Source: Gavia stellata
Taxonomy: Eukaryota; Chordata; Aves; Gaviiformes; Gaviidae
Direction: 5' to 3'
Length of the DNA stretch: 64,000 nucleotides
Assembly: GCF_030936135.1 (NCBI RefSeq)
Contig: NC_082637.1
Coordinates: 10,057,001 to 10,121,000 of the forward strand
Made by a program: the position numbers and the translations under genes. This document shows, in pieces, positions 59,292 through 64,000 of the stretch (the stretch's first letter is position 1; each line of letters starts with the position of its first letter). The notes beneath the pieces were generated by a model, which saw only the letters and a list, made by a program, of their open reading frames with translations, was not told where the DNA came from and did not search any database.

Positions 59292-62200
59292 GTAAGGTGT
59301 TTTTTAAATAATTTTTTTCTCAGGCATGTGAGAAGGCTTTCTACTTCCTTAAACTTCTGGAAGTATTGAAGGTACTAAATGTCTCTAGCCATAATTAAAG
59401 TGGTTCGCTGTTGGTGTTAAGTGTCAGCTTCATGGTTGAACAGTTTAAACGTTGTAGGAAATTCTGTTCTCATACCTGCAAGTGCAGCAGGCAGCCCTAG
59501 CTGAAGTGCTATGTCATGTGTTGGCAATTTTAGGGGATTCTTGGATCAAGGCTAGTGTGTGGGGTCTTACCCTACTGTAACACTTAGGCAGCTAGTCGTT
59601 GTTTGTACACAGTTCAAGTATACTTTAATTTGAGTATATACTACAAAATTGTGTGCTAGACAAGAAATAATGGAAAACTATCTTCTGCAGCAGTCAACCT
59701 ACAAATGAAGGGGTTTGGACTTGGGGTGCTCTGACTGCAGAAGAAACCAGAGCTGGGCTGGAGTCTAGCTTCAGGAGGGGTCATGCACAGCCCGGTCACC
59801 CTGGGATCAGAGTGAACAGATACCTCTGGACTTAATGTCCACAAGCCAATCTGATGTTGTCCTTGGTTCAGTGGGTCATGTTCAGAGGGTAATGCTGGGG
59901 AGCTGTCAAGTCCATAATTGGATCATGGTACAACTACATAGCAGGTTCAGAAGGGGAATGATTTTATATAGAAACAATTGGTTCAAAATTACCAAATTTC
60001 ATAGAGCTGTATTTGAAAGCTGAAGGCCTCTTTTGGCTAAAACTTGACTTTTATCGGAGGCCAGTCACATCCTTGCTGAACTTTTGGATATCCTAGACAA
60101 GTGGCAGCCTGCTAGGACTATTAGTTGAATAGTTTGAGGAGCTAAAGGCCTTTCAAAACACTTCTGTTGGTGCAGCTCTGTCACTTTATCACAGGTCTTC
60201 CTATGAGAGGTTCTGCAGGTTTCCTTTGGGCCCACTTCAAAACAGGAATGTCACTTTTCTCTTCCTTGCTGTGAACAAATGATGGCTTCAGTTGATGCCT
60301 TGGGCTTGGAAGGCCCTTTTCTAACAAGTCGTTGCTCCTAAACGTCCAGCCTGGAATGAGCATGCTTCAAATGTCATGGTGAAAACCTGCACTCATGGCT
60401 TAGTAATAAATGGCCAAAAGCCTCTCCAAACTTCAGTGCAAAACAGGATAGTAATCAGCTTTAACTACTGGATGCTCAGGAGGATTGCCCTAAGCCCAGG
60501 AACACCCTGAAACCAGTCATCTGATAGTCTTCTGACTTGAGTTTTGGACTTGGCACAGCATCTTGCATGTAGCCAAGGATGGTGTTTCTCTTTAAGGCTC
60601 TATTTCAGTTACGTGGGAGTTTGATCTATAAATAAAGGCAACTTTGAGACCTGCAGGTTATTGCAGATCCATACTGTGGATGTTGATTCTGAATCCAGAA
60701 ATTCTCATGCAGGAGGTGAGTGGGAAATGGGTACCAAAATGGTATGTACAAAACGAGCCTTGGAAAGGACCTCTCCCAGTCCTGGTGGGAAAGATGAAAA
60801 ATTGGCTCTAGAAACAACTGAAGGTAGGAGGAGAAACTAACCCAAAACTTGATGGGTGTATTTTCGGGTTACTCTTCAAATACTCCAGCTCTCAGCTTTG
60901 TACTTTGTGTTCGTAGCAGTATCTCTTGGAGCTGAGGGAATCTGAAGCAGCTTGCAGGCTGTTTTGGAAACAACATTTAAGCAATGAAGATGAGGCACTG
61001 GGATAACTCCAAATGAAACTGAGAATAAATCAGCAAAGGGCTTGAGGTTTAAGGGTTTGTCAGGAGGAGGAAAGAAAAATCTTTCAGTGTAAGGAAGATG
61101 AAAGAAAGTAACAGTTTACAGAATCTGCTAGTGGGACCAGATGGAGAGGTTGGGGCTGATGTTCCAGTTCTGAGCAATGAGGCTTGAGTAACTTGTGTGT
61201 TCTCCCCATTTCCAGTTTACTTGGGTCATCTAGTTGAATTTTGGTAAAACAGCATTCACTTGGGTTTTATTTTTGATATAACAGTTCTCAGTCCTAATAG
61301 AAGTATAGGCTGTTTCCCACTGGCAGATGAATTCTCCATCTTCCTTCTTTATATCTTTCAAAAATGTATGTAGGGAAAGGCTCTCCCCTTGGCTACACTG
61401 ATCCCTAAAACCTTGTGCTGGTCTCATCAGGTCCCATGACACCTTTACCCTTCCAGACTCTGTAATGCAGTGCTGCCCTGCTTGAATTCCCAAACATGTC
61501 ATGTTTATTGTTGCAAGAGGGAAACTTCTCACGCTTTTGCTTTCCCTCTGTATTTTTGTATTGCCAAATATCTGCTCATCCACATGTTGCTGACCTGGTT
61601 GCTTGAGGAACTTCCCCCAAGTGCTGTGATGCATTCTCCTGGCCACCAGCACTGCATTCTCCCAGGAGATGGTTAAAGGAAAAACTGGGTAAACTCGTGG
61701 AAACTATTAATAAAACCAGAATAGGCTGTGAACATAATCTAACATTAGTAAGGTTAACTTCACCTTTAAAATGATATTAAAAATATTTCTAGATTGCACA
61801 AGCCTGTTGGAGTCCTAAAAAGGAAACTGTCTTGTTACGGCAAACTGTTCCAGCGACATAAGTGCATGCTGGAGTATTCAGCAGCTCCAGTGCTGCATTG
61901 CTTTGTGTAGTTGTGTTCTTGACTAAAACCTGCTTCAAAATGATGAGGACTGGCTAGATTAGCATACCTGGCAGGGTTAGTGAGCTGCTGAAATCTGGAT
62001 ACAGATCACAAGCATCTAATGTTGAAGTAGGATCTCGTTTGTCTATAAAACAAATGTCATTATTAATCAAGGTGAGTTGAAATGTTTGGGAGGCCCTTCA
62101 GGTGAGCTGCTGCTATCTATAGCTGTGGTCACTGACTCGGGCTCGAAGGCACGGATGCTATAGCTGTGAGCAGTGCTGCTTTGTGCTCTGGCTCCTAGAT

Positions 62201-63376
62201 GTCAAGCAGCGTTGGAGGGTCCTCAGGACGTAGCTGAGAGCAGGTGGGGACATGCAGTCCCAAACAGAACTGATCTGCAGCTTCTCTCTTGTTCCTATCA
62301 TCAACCTGTACCTTGGGTCAGGGTGACAAGGGTCAGTGCGCGTGCCCATCAGCTGAGGCAGTGCCGCCTGCCTCTAGGAACTTAGAAGTCATCCCAGCAG
62401 CTAGCTGCAAGAGGCAGCAAGCCAGCAGGCCCTGGAGAGGCCAACGTCTGCTGGCTGGCCTCTGGCCCCATCTGTACCTTCACCCCATCCTGCAATAAGG
62501 CATTGGGAGCCCTCAAGTCCCTGGAGTCAATGTCAGTGAAGAATATCAGCTGTGGTGAATACTGCTGCAGCACTCCTACAAAGTAATCATGTCAGAGTGC
62601 TGTTGCTGATGGAGAATTGGTTTTACAGGCTTCTTACAGTGTTTATAAATGGTAGGCATTATGGAGCTTTAAATCTATATTCAGGCTATAACACTGGTGA
62701 GTAAAACACAGATTGAGGATTACGTGGCTGTATGGCTTCCATATGCTGCCAAAATATTCTTCCTTTTGCATGCTGGAAGGGATTTTCAGTGAAACCTTCA
62801 GAGAGTATCTCCTGCTTTTTTTTCACCTGGTATTTGAAACAGCTGTGTCCTAGGGGAGTGGTGGAAGCCTGCCCCACACCATCTGTTCAACCTCCTTGTG
62901 CCCTGGGAGGAGCGTTGTTTTGATACCTGAGCTAGTAGAGAGTGCTAAACCCTTCAATTCAAAAATTCCTGTAGCTAACTCAGCTACTGGGAACAAATAT
63001 TTTTTTTAATGCTACTTTGGGTCTCCTGTGACTAAAGCTCACTTCTATCACTGTGATGATACTTGCTATCTAGAGACCAATTTAGTTATATGTGACTTTA
63101 TTACTATTTTTCCTTGATTTGCTACATTCTTTAAACCTCTTGACTTGAGATTGTTTCGTACCAATTTGCAGACTAACTCTGTTTAGCAAGGGAAACTTTT
63201 GAACATACACAGTAGGCCCAGGAAGAATTGAGAACAATTTCTAGTTCTTGCATATTTTTACTGGCACTTGAGGTCTTCATATCAACAAGGCTAAACTGCT
63301 CCAAACGTAACCAGAGTGGTCGAGTTGAGTTGTCAGACCTCTACCTGTATTCTCAGCTTTTGTTTCTGTCTTGCAG
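59292..63376 (+). other. UBE2R2: UBE2R2 intron 2 (4.1 kb, phase 0)
   Basis: It runs from the donor gtaagg to the acceptor tttgtttctgtcttgcag. No named repeat or nested gene was recognised. A 140-codon antisense open frame (61230-61652) has no recognisable domain. GC-richer patches lie near 62160-62500. Confidence 0.93.
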
Positions 63377-63474
63377 AATGGAGATGTATGTATTTCAATT
63401 CTTCACCCACCCGTAGATGACCCACAAAGTGGAGAGCTGCCATCCGAGAGGTGGAACCCTACCCAAAATGTCAG
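63377..63474 (+). CDS. UBE2R2: UBE2R2 coding exon 3 (residues 89-120 and part of 121), catalytic Cys
   Basis: This exon encodes NGDVCISILHPPVDD through NPTQNV and the first two bases of the next codon (AG, giving Arg in the known protein). It carries the catalytic cysteine, Cys93 (in GDVCIS), which forms the thioester with ubiquitin. It also carries the acidic-loop insertion that marks the CDC34 family, with Asp102, Asp103, Glu108 and Glu112 visible between the cysteine and ERWNP. In this family the loop supports Lys48-chain building. Ser95, two residues after the cysteine, is also present. The acceptor is ttgcag and the donor is gtaaca; the exon ends two bases into a codon. The rest of the catalytic domain and the acidic tail that docks on cullin lie downstream of this window. 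Confidence 0.98.
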
Positions 63475-64000
63475 GTAACAGTGTGAATCCATGATGCACA
63501 ACTGTGACTTCAAAGGCCCGTCATCCCTCTCCAAGACTAAGGCCTGTGTTGGGAGAGGTTTGGAACGGAATTTAAGACTTTGGGGGTTTTAGGGCTTGAA
63601 TCGTGCGAGAACCAGACTTAACCAAGCTGTGTAACGATACTGGAGTGCTGTGTGTCCTGATGCTGGGCTAACAATGCTGTTTACAGAGTTTCATGCTCTT
63701 AAAGCAAATAATCTCAAATGTTCTAGCATTTCCCAGTCCATGTTATCCTACACTTAGATTTTTCAAACTCCTCCAAAATACCACTAGTGGAAAAGAACAT
63801 TTTTGAGTATTCAGGTAGGCATAAAGCTACCTACTGTTTGCCTTCCACAGGCAAACCTACTGTTTGTCTCCTGTCCTACAGCGTGGCGTCTTGAGCAGTT
63901 AGCCAGGTAGTTTGCTTCCTGCAAAAAAACCAAAGGATCACCAAGTACCAGAGGCATTCAAGGCTAACCTGTCCATTTTCTTTTAAACACCAGCTGAATT
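63475..64000 (+). other. UBE2R2: UBE2R2 intron 3, start only
   Basis: It begins gtaaca and continues past the window edge. It includes a perfect 7-bp stem with a 7-base loop at 63836-63856 (gtttgcc / ggcaaac), which is probably incidental. No further exon is seen before 64000. Confidence 0.9.

Noticed and set aside
61230..61652. 140-codon antisense frame in intron 2
   Set aside because: Ordinary intron composition and no recognisable protein family.
63836..63856. Perfect 7-bp hairpin in intron 3
   Set aside because: Short stems of this size are common by chance, and there is no U-tract or RNA-gene context.
1..64000. Search for tRNA, rRNA, CRISPR, operon or insertion-sequence features
   Set aside because: The window is vertebrate nuclear DNA and no such pattern was seen. 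Small ncRNAs cannot be excluded without a covariance-model search.

Overview
This is vertebrate nuclear DNA, almost certainly from a bird. The evidence is CR1-type LINE tails ending in the ATTCTATGA motif, an LTR of a kind I know from avian genomes, and long introns with few repeats. The only gene I can support is the 5' part of UBE2R2 (CDC34B), on the + strand. It encodes a ubiquitin-conjugating E2 enzyme that works with cullin-RING (SCF) ligases. Three coding exons are clear: 18330-18506, 59205-59291 and 63377-63474. Together they encode residues 1-120 plus two bases of codon 121, with GT/AG splice sites throughout. The remaining exons, including the acidic C-terminal tail, lie beyond the right edge. 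In birds this gene is expected on the Z chromosome; that is background knowledge and the sequence does not show it.

Layout. Positions 1-17.8 kb are GC-rich flanking DNA with no gene I can recognise. They hold a roughly 480-bp CA/TG/TA tract (880-1362), a GAT microsatellite, several minisatellites, CR1 fragments and a diverged pair of related ~100-bp segments (8.3 and 12.06 kb). Positions 17.8-18.9 kb are a CpG island. It carries a tandem array of 22-bp GC-box units, a GGC repeat, and a run of G-tracts just before the UBE2R2 start codon. Positions 18.5-59.2 kb are intron 1 (40.7 kb), which is AT-richer. It contains an antisense solo LTR of about 1.1 kb (26568-27683), several short tandem duplications, a possible enhancer-like motif cluster near 50.7-51.06 kb, and a CR1 fragment. 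Positions 59.3-63.4 kb are intron 2, and intron 3 begins at 63475.

No operons, CRISPR arrays, tRNAs or rRNAs were recognised. Nearly all open frames in the window look like chance frames. I found no evidence of a wholly new biological system. The points most worth a second look are the promoter built from a tandem GC-box minisatellite with a G-tract 5' leader, the intronic solo LTR whose 5-bp target duplication has apparently decayed at one CpG, and the diverged repeat pair upstream.
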